Shown one piece after another: positions 1 to 8,275 of a stretch of DNA of 64,000 nt. Each line of letters opens with the position of its first letter. The stretch's first letter is position 1. Source of the stretch: Oligoflexia bacterium (GTDB lineage Bacteria; Bdellovibrionota; UBA1018; CAIPTA01); NCBI GenBank assembly GCA_023954355.1, contig JAMLID010000015.1, positions 1 through 64,000 of the forward strand. The letters are read 5' to 3'. Under the pieces are notes generated by a model. The model saw only the letters and a program-made list of their open reading frames with translations, was not told the DNA's origin and ran no database searches. A program made the position numbers and the translations under genes.

Positions 1-1
1 A

Positions 2-1585
2 AGAGAATCTAATATTAACTTTGAATATCCGGTAGAAGTAAAGAGAGTTCATGTAATTACCGGTCAAAAAGTAAAAAAAGGTGACCTCTTATTAGAGCTA
101 AATCAATTCGACATAGACACACGCATACGCCAACTCAACGCTAGTATTACAAAACTACAAGCTGAGAAAAGCGTAAGAGACCAACTAAATACTGCCATTG
201 GAAATCAATATGAAACTAAAGCAGATCCGCTAACTCTAGAAATTAAAGATCTTCAGTTAGAATTAAGTTACCTAGAAAAACAAAGAAAAAATTTACTCGT
301 ATTTTCTGAAATTGACGGAATAGTTGGGAGCGTGAACTTTAAAAGAGGCGAAAAAGCACCCAACTTTTCATCTCTAATCACAATATCCTCTGAAAGCCCT
401 ACTTTTGTTCAAGGGTTCGTGCATGAAAAAATGCACTCCAACATTAAAACGGGAGCTCTAGTAAATGTAGAGTCTCTAGCTACAGGTGAAGCAACCTCTT
501 ATGGCAAAGTAGTAAGCGTTGGCTCAAGAATTGTGGCTATGCCTGATCGTCTAGCTAATAATCTTGGTCAAATTAGTTACGGCAGAGAAATTATCGTTGA
601 AATTCCCTCGAATACCCAACTACTTCTTGGAGAGAAAGTTCAAATCTCACCGCGATCACGAATTTTATCAGCCTTTGTTGCAATGGCGAGCTCAAAAGAA
701 AATAAGAATTCAATAGAAGAGCCACAGTTATTCACCGTGCCAGCCGCTTTATCTGAAAGATCAAGCTTTGAGAGTTCTGGCGCTATTTATTTAGCTGATC
801 TAAATAAATACTTAATCGTTTCTGATGATACAGATAATTTAGATACCCCTTGGATGTTTTATTCATCTCCAGAGGGTGAAATTGACGATGAGCCCGTGCA
901 GATTCCAGGAGTTAAAGAAATTATAGATATGGAATCTATCAGTAGCGATGGAAATTATATTTACGTAATGAGCTCACTAAAGAGTTCAAAAAAAGGTAAA
1001 TCTAAAACAGAAAGGAATCTTTTAGTTCAACTAGAAAGAAAAGGATTTGATTTTCAACATATTAAAACAATTAATATAGGAAAAATTTTAAGAGAAAAAC
1101 TGAGCACATCAAATAATGAAATATTAAAAAGTTTTCGAAATCAAGATTTGAATAATTTAGAAGTAGAAGGTCATGCAGTAAAAAACAACACCTTATATAT
1201 AGCAATAAAATCTCCATTAACTAGTGAAGGAAGATCGCTAATTGTAGCCCTACCAAAGTTAAATTCAGATATGCCAGGCGATCTAAACGTAATTGCAAAT
1301 GTTGCGTTCAATCATAAGAAAGAACAGCAAATTTCAGATTTCGTTTTTAGTGGTGAGCAAATTTTTATAGCTACTACTTGCGTAGACGGCAGTAAATGCG
1401 GAGCCCTATGGGAAGCCAAAGAAAAAACTCTGCCTACCCCATCTCTAATTCGATACTTTGACAGCGATAGACCTGAAGGAATCGCCTTAAATCGTGAAAA
1501 ACAAAATCTTTTTATTACGTTTGATGGTGGAGACAAAAAGAGCAAATTTTTAAGAATACCGAAAACACTAGACCCTATAAAATAA
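2..1585 (+). CDS. HlyD-family periplasmic adaptor with C-terminal propeller-like domain (5' end outside window)
   Basis: The frame is open from the first bases of the window, so the N-terminus is missing; an internal GTG at 332 is unlikely to be the start. The first part reads as a membrane-fusion (HlyD) adaptor: a lipoyl-like half with the phrase GQKVKKGDLLLELNQFD, a coiled-coil hairpin, then the returning strand EIDGIVGSV and a beta-barrel region. From about residue 255 of the visible part the protein changes to a domain with SSGAIYL, LEVEG and RPEGIAL phrases, like DUF3616 or SdiA-regulated beta-propellers. A TolC-like gene follows 4 bp downstream, so the pair probably forms the periplasmic and outer-membrane parts of an exporter whose inner-membrane pump lies upstream. 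The adaptor call is firm; the propeller call is tentative. Confidence 0.75.
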   Translation, partial: RESNINFEYPVEVKRVHVITGQKVKKGDLLLELNQFDIDTRIRQLNASITKLQAEKSVRDQLNTAIGNQYETKADPLTLEIKDLQLELSYLEKQRKNLLVFSEIDGIVGSVNFKRGEKAPNFSSLITISSESPTFVQGFVHEKMHSNIKTGALVNVESLATGEATSYGKVVSVGSRIVAMPDRLANNLGQISYGREIIVEIPSNTQLLLGEKVQISPRSRILSAFVAMASSKENKNSIEEPQLFTVPAALSERSSFESSGAIYLADLNKYLIVSDDTDNLDTPWMFYSSPEGEIDDEPVQIPGVKEIIDMESISSDGNYIYVMSSLKSSKKGKSKTERNLLVQLERKGFDFQHIKTINIGKILREKLSTSNNEILKSFRNQDLNNLEVEGHAVKNNTLYIAIKSPLTSEGRSLIVALPKLNSDMPGDLNVIANVAFNHKKEQQISDFVFSGEQIFIATTCVDGSKCGALWEAKEKTLPTPSLIRYFDSDRPEGIALNREKQNLFITFDGGDKKSKFLRIPKTLDPIK

Positions 1586-1589
1586 CATC

Positions 1590-2756
1590 ATGATATATTT
1601 ACTCGCTCTAATAATACTTAAGTCTAGCTGGGCATACTCGCCTAACGAATTTCTACTAAAAATTTCGCAAAGAGAATCTAGCAATCAGTTAATTAAGGAA
1701 GTTTCTGGCGTTAATAAATTTAACCCATTTAATAATGTTAGCGCTGGACTTGAAAAATCTGATTTAGAAAAAGACAAATACAAAGCTGAGCTTAAATTAG
1801 AAATAAAAGGTATTTTCGAACACTTTAAATACCACTCCGCCAGCAATGCACTAAATCAGAATATCGAAACTTCTAATTCTTATTTTCAAGCGAAAAAACG
1901 AGCTGATGAGCTTAAGCTATTAATATTAACTGCATTTGCCAAAGAACAATTGCTTCTTATCAATGAAAGCAGAAGGGTATTAGAAAAAAATCAGAAAATT
2001 AATGCAATCGAAGCTAATCGCACGAGCTACGACATTAAGAATCTATTTAAGGCCAATAAAGAAATTGAAAGTATGCGAGAAGATGCCATTACCTCTCAAA
2101 CTGAAATTTCTAGTCTTTCTGAATATATCAGAGAACATGGATTCAAAATAGAAGATTTAGAAACCAATAAACTTATTGAACCAAATTCTATTTTTAATCT
2201 ATTGAATAAAATTAGTATAAATTCAGGCTCTTTAACCAAAGACTATCTAGAAAGTACAGCGCAAAGAGAGCAAAAAATATACGAGCTAGAAAAAGCAAAA
2301 AATAATAAAATCATTGATGAAGTTACTTTTTCTCTTGAATCTGACAAAGGCAAAAAAAATGTTTATGGCTTAGGTGTTTCTATAAATTTGCCATTTTTAA
2401 ACGCCACTGACTTAAAGCAAAAAACTGACGAGCTCAAACAAATAGAAAATGCAGAAAAATATAGAACGGCAGCAATAGAAGAATCAGGAAAAATTCCAAG
2501 AATTGTAGAAATAGCAAAGCAGAAAATTGAACTCTATAGACATATAGAAACCAGTCTGGTCATTGAACAAAATGCCGAAAAAACAAAAAATGCTGACCCC
2601 TTTCTTATTATGGAAATCAAAAGAAGCATTCTTAAGAGCAAGTTCAATAAAGCAAAACTTCTCGCTGAAATTCGCACAGCCTATATAGACGCTCTTTTTG
2701 AACAAAATTCTTTACCGTTTGAAAAAAATCCGCTTATGATAAGTGAGCAACAATAA
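1590..2756 (+). CDS. TolC-like outer-membrane efflux protein
   Basis: 388 residues with a short signal peptide (hydrophobic residues 2-14, AYS). The body is almost entirely charged helix and coiled coil, interrupted near residue 255 by a strand segment containing YGLGVSINLPF. That phrase is typical of the inner beta strands of TolC/OEP proteins. It is shorter than usual TolC proteins (about 430-470) and only one of the two repeats is easy to see. It follows the HlyD-like adaptor by 4 bp and its stop overlaps the start of the VTC gene (TAATG), so all three are probably co-transcribed. Role inferred: outer-membrane duct of a type I or RND-like exporter. Confidence 0.65.
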   Translation: MIYLLALIILKSSWAYSPNEFLLKISQRESSNQLIKEVSGVNKFNPFNNVSAGLEKSDLEKDKYKAELKLEIKGIFEHFKYHSASNALNQNIETSNSYFQAKKRADELKLLILTAFAKEQLLLINESRRVLEKNQKINAIEANRTSYDIKNLFKANKEIESMREDAITSQTEISSLSEYIREHGFKIEDLETNKLIEPNSIFNLLNKISINSGSLTKDYLESTAQREQKIYELEKAKNNKIIDEVTFSLESDKGKKNVYGLGVSINLPFLNATDLKQKTDELKQIENAEKYRTAAIEESGKIPRIVEIAKQKIELYRHIETSLVIEQNAEKTKNADPFLIMEIKRSILKSKFNKAKLLAEIRTAYIDALFEQNSLPFEKNPLMISEQQ

Positions 2757-3577
2757 TGAGCACAGTAAAAGCAGTATCTCCACTTACTCTAGATAGATAC
2801 GAACTAAAATACCTTATTCCCTATGAAATGGTAGCGCCAATATCTAAATACGTAGAACAGTTTTGTGAAATGGACTATTACTCTCAAATCTCACCTAACC
2901 ATGCGTACGTAATCAATAGCCTCTATTTAGATACGCCATCGCTTCAATTACTGAATCGTAAAGAAAATGGTGACCCTGGCTACTTTAGCCTGCGCATCCG
3001 TTCTTACGGAACAAATCCAAAGCTCCCTCTTTTCTTTGAATCAAAACAAAAATATCGTGATTTCTCTAGAAAGCGTCGTGCTAAAGTATATGTAGAAAAC
3101 TTTGGTGATCTCATTGAAAGTCCTGAATCCGTAGCCGATTACAAACAGTTAATGCAGGAAAAAAATTTTGCTGACTTCATGAATAAAGTAAATCTCTACG
3201 GAGCACGCCCCGTAATATTCACTCAGTATAGTAGAATAGCATATCTTTCTACCTTAGATGATTATGCTAGAGTCACTTTCGACATGGATCTTAAATATAT
3301 GGAAGAGAGAAATTTTAATGCTGTTCCTAACGAATCTATTATGTCTCATTACGATCACTGTGATTCATTCCAATATCCTGGCAGTGGCTATAACGTTATT
3401 TTAGAATTGAAATGTGAAAGAAAAATTCCTATATGGATTGTCCAGCTAGTAAAACACTTTGGACTTACTCAAAGAAATTTTTCTAAATTTGGAAACTCTA
3501 TGCTCGAATGCTATGGCAGAGCAGTTGAAGATTTTGCCTTTGACAGGTACTCACCCGTTCATCATCGCACTATTTAG
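2756..3577 (+). CDS. VTC-domain polyphosphate polymerase
   Basis: 273 residues matching the VTC domain (PF09359), a tunnel-fold enzyme that makes polyphosphate from nucleoside triphosphate. Characteristic basic and acidic tunnel motifs appear in order: RYELKYLIP near the N-terminus, SLYLDTP, LRIRSYG, FFESKQKYRD and LELKCERKIPIW near the C-terminus. There is no signal peptide or membrane segment, so it should be cytoplasmic. Its ATG overlaps the TolC-like stop, giving translational coupling to the export genes. Why a VTC protein sits in an exporter operon is not clear; bacterial VTC genes more often accompany CotH or DUF4956 genes. It meets the MFS gene tail to tail with an 8-bp overlap. Confidence 0.85.
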   Translation: MSTVKAVSPLTLDRYELKYLIPYEMVAPISKYVEQFCEMDYYSQISPNHAYVINSLYLDTPSLQLLNRKENGDPGYFSLRIRSYGTNPKLPLFFESKQKYRDFSRKRRAKVYVENFGDLIESPESVADYKQLMQEKNFADFMNKVNLYGARPVIFTQYSRIAYLSTLDDYARVTFDMDLKYMEERNFNAVPNESIMSHYDHCDSFQYPGSGYNVILELKCERKIPIWIVQLVKHFGLTQRNFSKFGNSMLECYGRAVEDFAFDRYSPVHHRTI

Positions 3578-4787
3578 TTGCTAAAAAATCCCAATCTTTG
3601 ACAAAAAACAATACAGAATAAGCAAAAACTGTGATTATCGGTAATGCGTATAAAGTAGCAGTTGTTCCATATGCCATTAATGCAACAGCTATAAGATTCC
3701 CAAAAATAGTAAAAGCATCAATAGCTAACCCACGAAATGCAGCTACTCTACCTCTAGTTTCTTCAGTTAATCCCCCCATAACAGCTGCTCTGTTCATAGG
3801 AACAAGAATAGAATTTCCTATTTGCTGAACTCCAAAGAAACAAATAAATATCCAAAAAGTAGAGTAAAAGCACATCCCTAAATATCCAAAAAACATGAGC
3901 AAGAAAGCTGTAAGCGCTAATTTTTTGGGAGAAAAAAAGCGCGAAACTTTATAATTTGTAAACGCGCCCGCTAAGAAAAATGCACGCAAGCTAGGAGCTA
4001 AATACGCATAAGTTGGCGCAGGAACTTTCAGCGTTCCTATTAAATGCGCTCTCACACTACTTGATGAAACGCCAAAAGCCATTCCTACTATAGATTGAGA
4101 CAATATATGACATACAGTATCCCTATGGGAAAATGCTAACTTTAAGCCACTTAACCACTCATTTGTTGTTTCTTTGATGTGCTCCATTAAAGTCATTTTA
4201 ATTTTTGCAGCTCTTTGTTTCATACTATTTTTCATATTTTTTAAGACTAAAAGTACCAGCGCACTAGATACAACAAACGAAACTGCGTCCACGATTAATA
4301 GATAAGAAAAATTAAAAGATTTTATAGCTTGGGACGCTGTTAATCCTCCAATAACTGCAGCAAAAGATAATATTAAATGTAACCTAGAAAAAATAGAAAT
4401 AATGGGTCTTTTTTCTTCTTGTAAATAGTCGGCAGTAATCGCATCAAGGGCTGATAAATGATAGCTATGCACAGCTCTTAAAAGAAAATAACCAGAAAAT
4501 AGTAAAGGTAGGTTTGCATAAAAAGAGCCCGTAATTAATATTGCACTACCAATAAGTGATAAAAAATCCGCTAGAAACATTGATTTTATTTTCGAAAAAC
4601 GATCAATAAAAAATGGCGTAACTAAAGAGCCTAGAAACATTCCCGTGGTACCAAATGTTTCCGCTAGCGCCAAATCCATAGGATTATCGCGAATACCAAT
4701 CACAATGAGTGGAAAAGCAACAATCCGAAACATATCCCCAAAATCACTAATAGCTCTTGCTAGGGCGATTTTTTTACCTGTTGTCAT
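3570..4787 (-). CDS. MFS transporter
   Basis: About 405 residues with roughly twelve hydrophobic segments and the loop DRFSKIK after the second helix, as in major facilitator superfamily permeases; it resembles the MFS_3/enterobactin-exporter-like group. An upstream in-frame ATG at 4829 exists, but the start at 4787 is preferred: it has a strong GGAGGAG ribosome site 4 bp upstream and forms an ATGA overlap with the stop of the regulator gene. Translational coupling to that regulator suggests that the regulator controls this transporter or senses its substrate. The substrate cannot be told from sequence. Confidence 0.85.
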   Translation of the reverse strand: MTTGKKIALARAISDFGDMFRIVAFPLIVIGIRDNPMDLALAETFGTTGMFLGSLVTPFFIDRFSKIKSMFLADFLSLIGSAILITGSFYANLPLLFSGYFLLRAVHSYHLSALDAITADYLQEEKRPIISIFSRLHLILSFAAVIGGLTASQAIKSFNFSYLLIVDAVSFVVSSALVLLVLKNMKNSMKQRAAKIKMTLMEHIKETTNEWLSGLKLAFSHRDTVCHILSQSIVGMAFGVSSSSVRAHLIGTLKVPAPTYAYLAPSLRAFFLAGAFTNYKVSRFFSPKKLALTAFLLMFFGYLGMCFYSTFWIFICFFGVQQIGNSILVPMNRAAVMGGLTEETRGRVAAFRGLAIDAFTIFGNLIAVALMAYGTTATLYALPIITVFAYSVLFFVKDWDFLATK

Positions 4788-5554
4788 TTCTCCTCCAGTG
4801 GAGTCATAAGCATCATATGTGCCTGCCACAGAGAAAACTTCTCTCCACCGGCATTATACCCACTGGCCATATTTTGTCTTTGAAAGCCTCTTAATTTCTG
4901 GTGTGCTCGCCACAAAAACTCTTCAACTTCTCTCATCTGAGACTGAGTGAAGTATTCGATCAATAAATAATTAAATCGATTCGCTCGATATGCTTTATTA
5001 TCTACTTGCTTTCTCCATAATTCCTGACAAATTCTGTGAATTTCTAATTGATATTGATCTCTTTTATAGCGATCCGCAGCCGTAGGTGCCATATAAGAAA
5101 TATTCACATGCTTTTGAACGTACTTTCCGTTGGCATTTTTAGATAACAAATCAATTTTTACAAGATCATCAAGAGCAACTCTTACCGACGCTAATGGAAA
5201 AACTGAATTCGCTATCTCATCAGCCGTAACTTGCCGATTAGCACTACAGTAACAAACAAAGTGCACAATGCTTTTTGAAAGTACTTTTTCTTTATCTGCG
5301 GGCATTGGCCGCCGCTCAGTTAAACCTGATTCTGCTTCAGCAATTAACTGCTGTGGGCTCTCTCCAACTAGAGCAGTTAATTCTAAAAATTGCTCTAAGC
5401 TTAATTTTGTTTTTCCTTTTAAGAGATAGGATACGGCAGATTGTTTAATCCCTAAGGCACTTCCAATCTCAGCTTGCGTGAGCTTTTGCTCCTGCATTTT
5501 AATTCGTACTCTCTCTAAAATAGCTTCATACAGTCTTGGTGTTACATTTTTCAT
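4784..5554 (-). CDS. HTH regulator, XRE N-terminus with TIGR02147/DUF4423-like body
   Basis: 256 residues. Residues about 13-70 form an XRE/Cro helix-turn-helix (LTQAEIGSALGIKQSAVSYL, then KGKTKLSLEQF). Residues about 90-145 read as a winged helix (TADEIANSVFPLASVRVAL, LLSKNANGKYV), followed by a helical region ending in a mostly helical tail. This order resembles the TIGR02147/DUF4423 regulators that are expanded in Bdellovibrio and relatives, although those usually lack a canonical XRE domain. It overlaps the downstream MFS gene by 4 bp (ATGA). Probably a cytoplasmic transcription regulator, perhaps autoregulating; the 113-bp gap to the divergent small secreted gene is the likely target. 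Confidence 0.7.
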   Translation of the reverse strand: MKNVTPRLYEAILERVRIKMQEQKLTQAEIGSALGIKQSAVSYLLKGKTKLSLEQFLELTALVGESPQQLIAEAESGLTERRPMPADKEKVLSKSIVHFVCYCSANRQVTADEIANSVFPLASVRVALDDLVKIDLLSKNANGKYVQKHVNISYMAPTAADRYKRDQYQLEIHRICQELWRKQVDNKAYRANRFNYLLIEYFTQSQMREVEEFLWRAHQKLRGFQRQNMASGYNAGGEKFSLWQAHMMLMTPLEEK

Positions 5555-5605
5555 ACAAAAAAGCTAATACTATGAATTTTATCGATAATAAAACGAAAAA
5601 AATCA

Positions 5606-5634
5606 TTGAATCAAAAAAAGCATCGGTATAAATC
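5606..5634 (+). promoter_or_regulatory. Possible sigma70-type promoter
   Basis: TTGAAT at 5606-5611, with TATAAA at 5627-5632 (15-bp spacer) or TAAATC at 5629-5634 (17-bp spacer), ahead of the small secreted gene at 5668. The region is very AT-rich, so chance matches are easy. Confidence 0.35.
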
Positions 5635-5667
5635 CTATGTCATCAGATTAATTCATACGGAGGGACG

Positions 5668-5937
5668 ATGAATTCAAAAAATAAAAGAAAAAAAGGCTTC
5701 CAAGCCTTTCTCATAATGTTTCTTATGGCAGTAACTATAAGCCTAAGTGCTTATGCAAGCGGTGGAGATGAAAATGGTGAGCCCAAAGGCGGAGGAAGCA
5801 ATCCACCACCACCACCACCAAAAACAGAGCTAATAAAAGAGTTTAACGCTCATGGGACCGATGAAATTGGCCCAAAAAGCGCACCTTACTTATTGAATCT
5901 AAAAGATCTGCAAAAGACTTTACCTTCAATTAAGTAA
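5668..5937 (+). CDS. Small secreted proline/glycine-rich protein
   Basis: 89 residues: a basic N-terminus (KNKRKK), a hydrophobic stretch at about 14-28, and a probable signal-peptidase site after AYA. The mature part begins with a Gly/Pro linker including six consecutive prolines and ends with about 35 ordinary residues (from ELIKEFNAHG to LPSIK). A good ribosome site (GGAGGGACG then ATG) supports it as a real gene. No family recognised. It may be a periplasmic or surface peptide. It could belong with the downstream secreted operon, but the long structured leader starting at about 5980 suggests separate control. Confidence 0.6.
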   Translation: MNSKNKRKKGFQAFLIMFLMAVTISLSAYASGGDENGEPKGGGSNPPPPPPKTELIKEFNAHGTDEIGPKSAPYLLNLKDLQKTLPSIK

Positions 5938-5979
5938 AAAGATTTTAAAGCTTGAGAGTAGAGTAAAAAAACAAAAAAA

Positions 5980-6171
5980 GGCCCACCTTTGGATCCACCG
6001 TTGAAGCGATGGAAGGAGAGCCCTGAGCTAGGTTTCTTGTAACATAGAACCATTCTTTCTCCAAATCCAAAAAAGCCAAACTGTTTTCCCCCTCAAAGGG
6101 ATAGCTACGCCCTCAATACCGCTTAGGCATATCGCCTGAGCAAACACATAAAGGAGGAAAGAAACAATGGT
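5980..6171 (+). promoter_or_regulatory. Structured 5' leader with two competing folds (candidate translational riboregulator)
   Basis: The gap before the gene at 6167 can form a multibranch fold. GGC 5980-5982 pairs with GCC 6075-6077, and TTTGGAT 5988-5994 with ATCCAAA 6065-6071. These enclose a hairpin at 5995-6012 and a stem GGAGA 6015-6019/TCTCC 6058-6062 that itself encloses a GGTTT/GAACC hairpin (6031-6051). A separate 8-bp hairpin, GCTTAGGC/GCCTGAGC, lies at 6121-6141. In an alternative fold, 6049-6062 can pair with 6153-6171, covering the Shine-Dalgarno sequence and the ATG. The folds were paired by eye. I do not recognise a known riboswitch class. Confidence 0.45.
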
Positions 6172-7189
6172 TTCTAAAAAACTATTTGTAATCATCGCAC
6201 TCGCCCTGATTACAACTTATAAACAAGCGCTTGCATTGCCTTTACTGGCAGAAAATGCTGGCATAACCGTCAATGAAGTACTCACTCTCTACCCAGATAG
6301 CGACAATCCAAACGTCATGTATTTCATGCCTAACTCATCGGGTATCACGAAAAGCTCAGAAACTGGATTGCCTTTGTTTGGACTCACCTATTGGGGACTC
6401 TCTAACGGCTCTTCACTAGACGATGCTGGAGCATGGTTAACCTTTACTATGCACCTCAAGTCTAATGAAATTCAGAAGAAAGCGCTGCAATCTCTACTAG
6501 ATGAAGGCAAAAGAATTGCTGTTCTTCCGGTCCAAGAATCTGCTGTGAGCATTAACACCACTAATGAAGGTCAAGTTCCCTCTAAAAAGCTTTTTGATGA
6601 AATCCATTTCGGCAAAAAAGCAGGCGTGATGGAAAGTGAAATCGGCGTAAATGCCGTTTTAACAGGAGTTGGTGCAAAGGTTTTCAAAAGCGGTATTGAG
6701 AATCCTCAGTTGCTGAAAATGGACTATTGCTTTAAATCAACCGGTCTAGGGCCAAATATGAAAGGCACTATTCATGTAAAGTGGGATAGGGTCTATGACT
6801 ATTTCAGTGCTAGTTATAGCGCCGGCGGTTTTTTTAGCAAAAAAAGTATTTCTGTTGAAATTGAAAAATTAAAACAGAAAAACCTTGTATACATCAACTT
6901 AGATGGCGGCGATGCTACCGAGTTTGAAAAACTGCAAGAACTAGCAAAAATCATTATCAATCGCTTGTTTGTTCCTGAGCTTAGCGCTAGCCCAGGCAAT
7001 GGTGGTGGAGGCGGCGGTTGGTCGTTCTCTCGCTACTCTTTAAAAATTGTTCATAAAGAAGAGCTTAAAGAAGAAACCTGGACAATTAATAAAAGAGACC
7101 TAATCGATAGAGAGTTTTGCCTAAATTTAGGTTTAAGCGATCTCAACAAATACAAAGACAAAATTATTATAGATGCAGATAAGGAGTAA
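6167..7189 (+). CDS. Secreted protein of unknown function, paralogue 1 of the local family
   Basis: 340 residues with a signal peptide (basic MVSKK, hydrophobic 6-16, ALA cleavage near residue 24). The mature part starts LPLLAENAG and has the family phrase YPDSDNPNVMYFMP, shared in weaker form with the products at 7192 and 8276. A Gly-rich stretch (GNGGGGGGW) lies near residue 280. No enzyme motif recognised. The ribosome site AAAGGAGG is very strong but lies within the region the leader RNA can mask. It heads an operon of four exported proteins with 2- to 14-bp spacings or overlaps. The mature protein looks like an extracytoplasmic beta-rich structural or binding protein; this is inference. 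Confidence 0.8.
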   Translation: MVSKKLFVIIALALITTYKQALALPLLAENAGITVNEVLTLYPDSDNPNVMYFMPNSSGITKSSETGLPLFGLTYWGLSNGSSLDDAGAWLTFTMHLKSNEIQKKALQSLLDEGKRIAVLPVQESAVSINTTNEGQVPSKKLFDEIHFGKKAGVMESEIGVNAVLTGVGAKVFKSGIENPQLLKMDYCFKSTGLGPNMKGTIHVKWDRVYDYFSASYSAGGFFSKKSISVEIEKLKQKNLVYINLDGGDATEFEKLQELAKIIINRLFVPELSASPGNGGGGGGWSFSRYSLKIVHKEELKEETWTINKRDLIDREFCLNLGLSDLNKYKDKIIIDADKE

Positions 7190-7191
7190 AA

Positions 7192-8010
7192 ATGAAATCA
7201 CTATTTTTCACTATTATATCACTTGTTTTACTTTCCCAAGGGGTTGCGCAAGCAACCTCTTTATGGAAGTCAGAAGAAGAAAAGAAGATCTACTTTGTGC
7301 CCAACCCAATACTAAAAATCAGCGTGCAAGAAATCGCCGCAGATCAAAATAATTGGTATTTGTTAGGTATCGATCTTAGTTATCCATATGAACATACGAA
7401 GTCGCAAATCAAGAGAATAAAAAACGATTATCCAACATACGAGGTTCAAAAAGTTATTTTTGAAAATAGTACGGATTATTTTTTACAAATTCCAGATCTT
7501 GGTATTTCGGACAAAGTGAAACCAAAGCCTGGAGTAGATGGTCCTTATATTGGATTGACGTATTTTCTCCCAAAAAGCGCAGGGATAAAACTCAAGAAAG
7601 GCTTAGAGAATATCGATGATTTTCTAAACTTGAGCGGCTCTCTCACTGCAAATGTTCCAACGCTACAAATATTAGAAAGTGTAGAGGTACCCAAAAACAT
7701 CTGCAGAGACTTATTTAGTGGAAACGAAGAAGAAACGGTTTTTTCAATAGTTAAAAACTTTTCTCTAGTATCCAAACAAATTGAGTCACTATCTAAGTAT
7801 GAAAAAAACCAAGAGATCTTGAAAAAAGAAATCTTACGCTCTTGTGTTGAGCTTGATCGAATGAAGGCTCAAAGCTTTTCTGATCTACTTCAAGCTAGCG
7901 TACACATGCTTTATCCAACTACAGATTTTAAAGTTGTATTAAAGCATACTGTACTCGAGCGTAAAGAGTTTTTTCTAACTGCAGATAAGACCATTCATGA
8001 AGAACTTTAA
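7192..8010 (+). CDS. Secreted protein of unknown function, paralogue 2
   Basis: 272 residues with a signal peptide (hydrophobic residues 4-17, cleavage near AQA). It lies 2 bp after the previous gene, with GGAG upstream of its ATG. Early in the mature part it repeats the family layout (KIYFVPNPILKISV, then ISYP-like strands), aligning loosely with the products at 6167 and 8276. The C-terminal third is helical and charged and contains two cysteines. No enzymatic motif is visible. Its last 14 bases overlap the small lipoprotein gene, which implies translational coupling. Function unknown. Confidence 0.75.
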   Translation: MKSLFFTIISLVLLSQGVAQATSLWKSEEEKKIYFVPNPILKISVQEIAADQNNWYLLGIDLSYPYEHTKSQIKRIKNDYPTYEVQKVIFENSTDYFLQIPDLGISDKVKPKPGVDGPYIGLTYFLPKSAGIKLKKGLENIDDFLNLSGSLTANVPTLQILESVEVPKNICRDLFSGNEEETVFSIVKNFSLVSKQIESLSKYEKNQEILKKEILRSCVELDRMKAQSFSDLLQASVHMLYPTTDFKVVLKHTVLERKEFFLTADKTIHEEL

Positions 8011-8272
8011 GTGGATTGTACTATCATTCTTCTTCATATTTTCATGTGGATCTAATCAAGGCAATGTTCAGCAACCAATCCAAGATAATCCCACTGAACT
8101 TATTCAAGAAGAAATCCCTACGGATCGAACACTAGATGAGATTGAAACCATAATCTTAATTAGTGAACTTGAAATCGTAAAAAACAAACCAAACTTAGGC
8201 AGACTTGCTCAAGCTTTGGATCAAAAATGGACTATTAATTGTAATCAAAAATGTATTTTTAAAAAGAGGTAA
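7997..8272 (+). CDS. Small lipoprotein
   Basis: 91 residues. A basic N-terminus and hydrophobic core lead to FIFSCGSN, a plausible lipobox with the lipidated cysteine at residue 17. The mature part is acidic (Gln/Glu/Asp-rich), then helical, and ends in a small segment with two cysteines (NCNQKC). It overlaps the upstream gene by 14 bp and precedes the next by 3 bp, inside the secreted-protein operon. It probably anchors to the inner or outer membrane as a partner of the secreted paralogues (inferred from position only). Confidence 0.65.
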   Translation: MKNFKWIVLSFFFIFSCGSNQGNVQQPIQDNPTELIQEEIPTDRTLDEIETIILISELEIVKNKPNLGRLAQALDQKWTINCNQKCIFKKR

Positions 8273-8275
8273 AAA

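Noticed and set aside
4788-4829. Upstream ATG extending the MFS gene
   Set aside because: The extension lies inside the regulator gene, has no ribosome site and adds a non-membrane leader; the ATG at 4787 has GGAGGAG and an ATGA overlap.
5938-6166. Known c-di-GMP (GEMM), TPP or cobalamin riboswitch
   Set aside because: The conserved cores of those classes are not visible; only the secondary-structure potential is reported.
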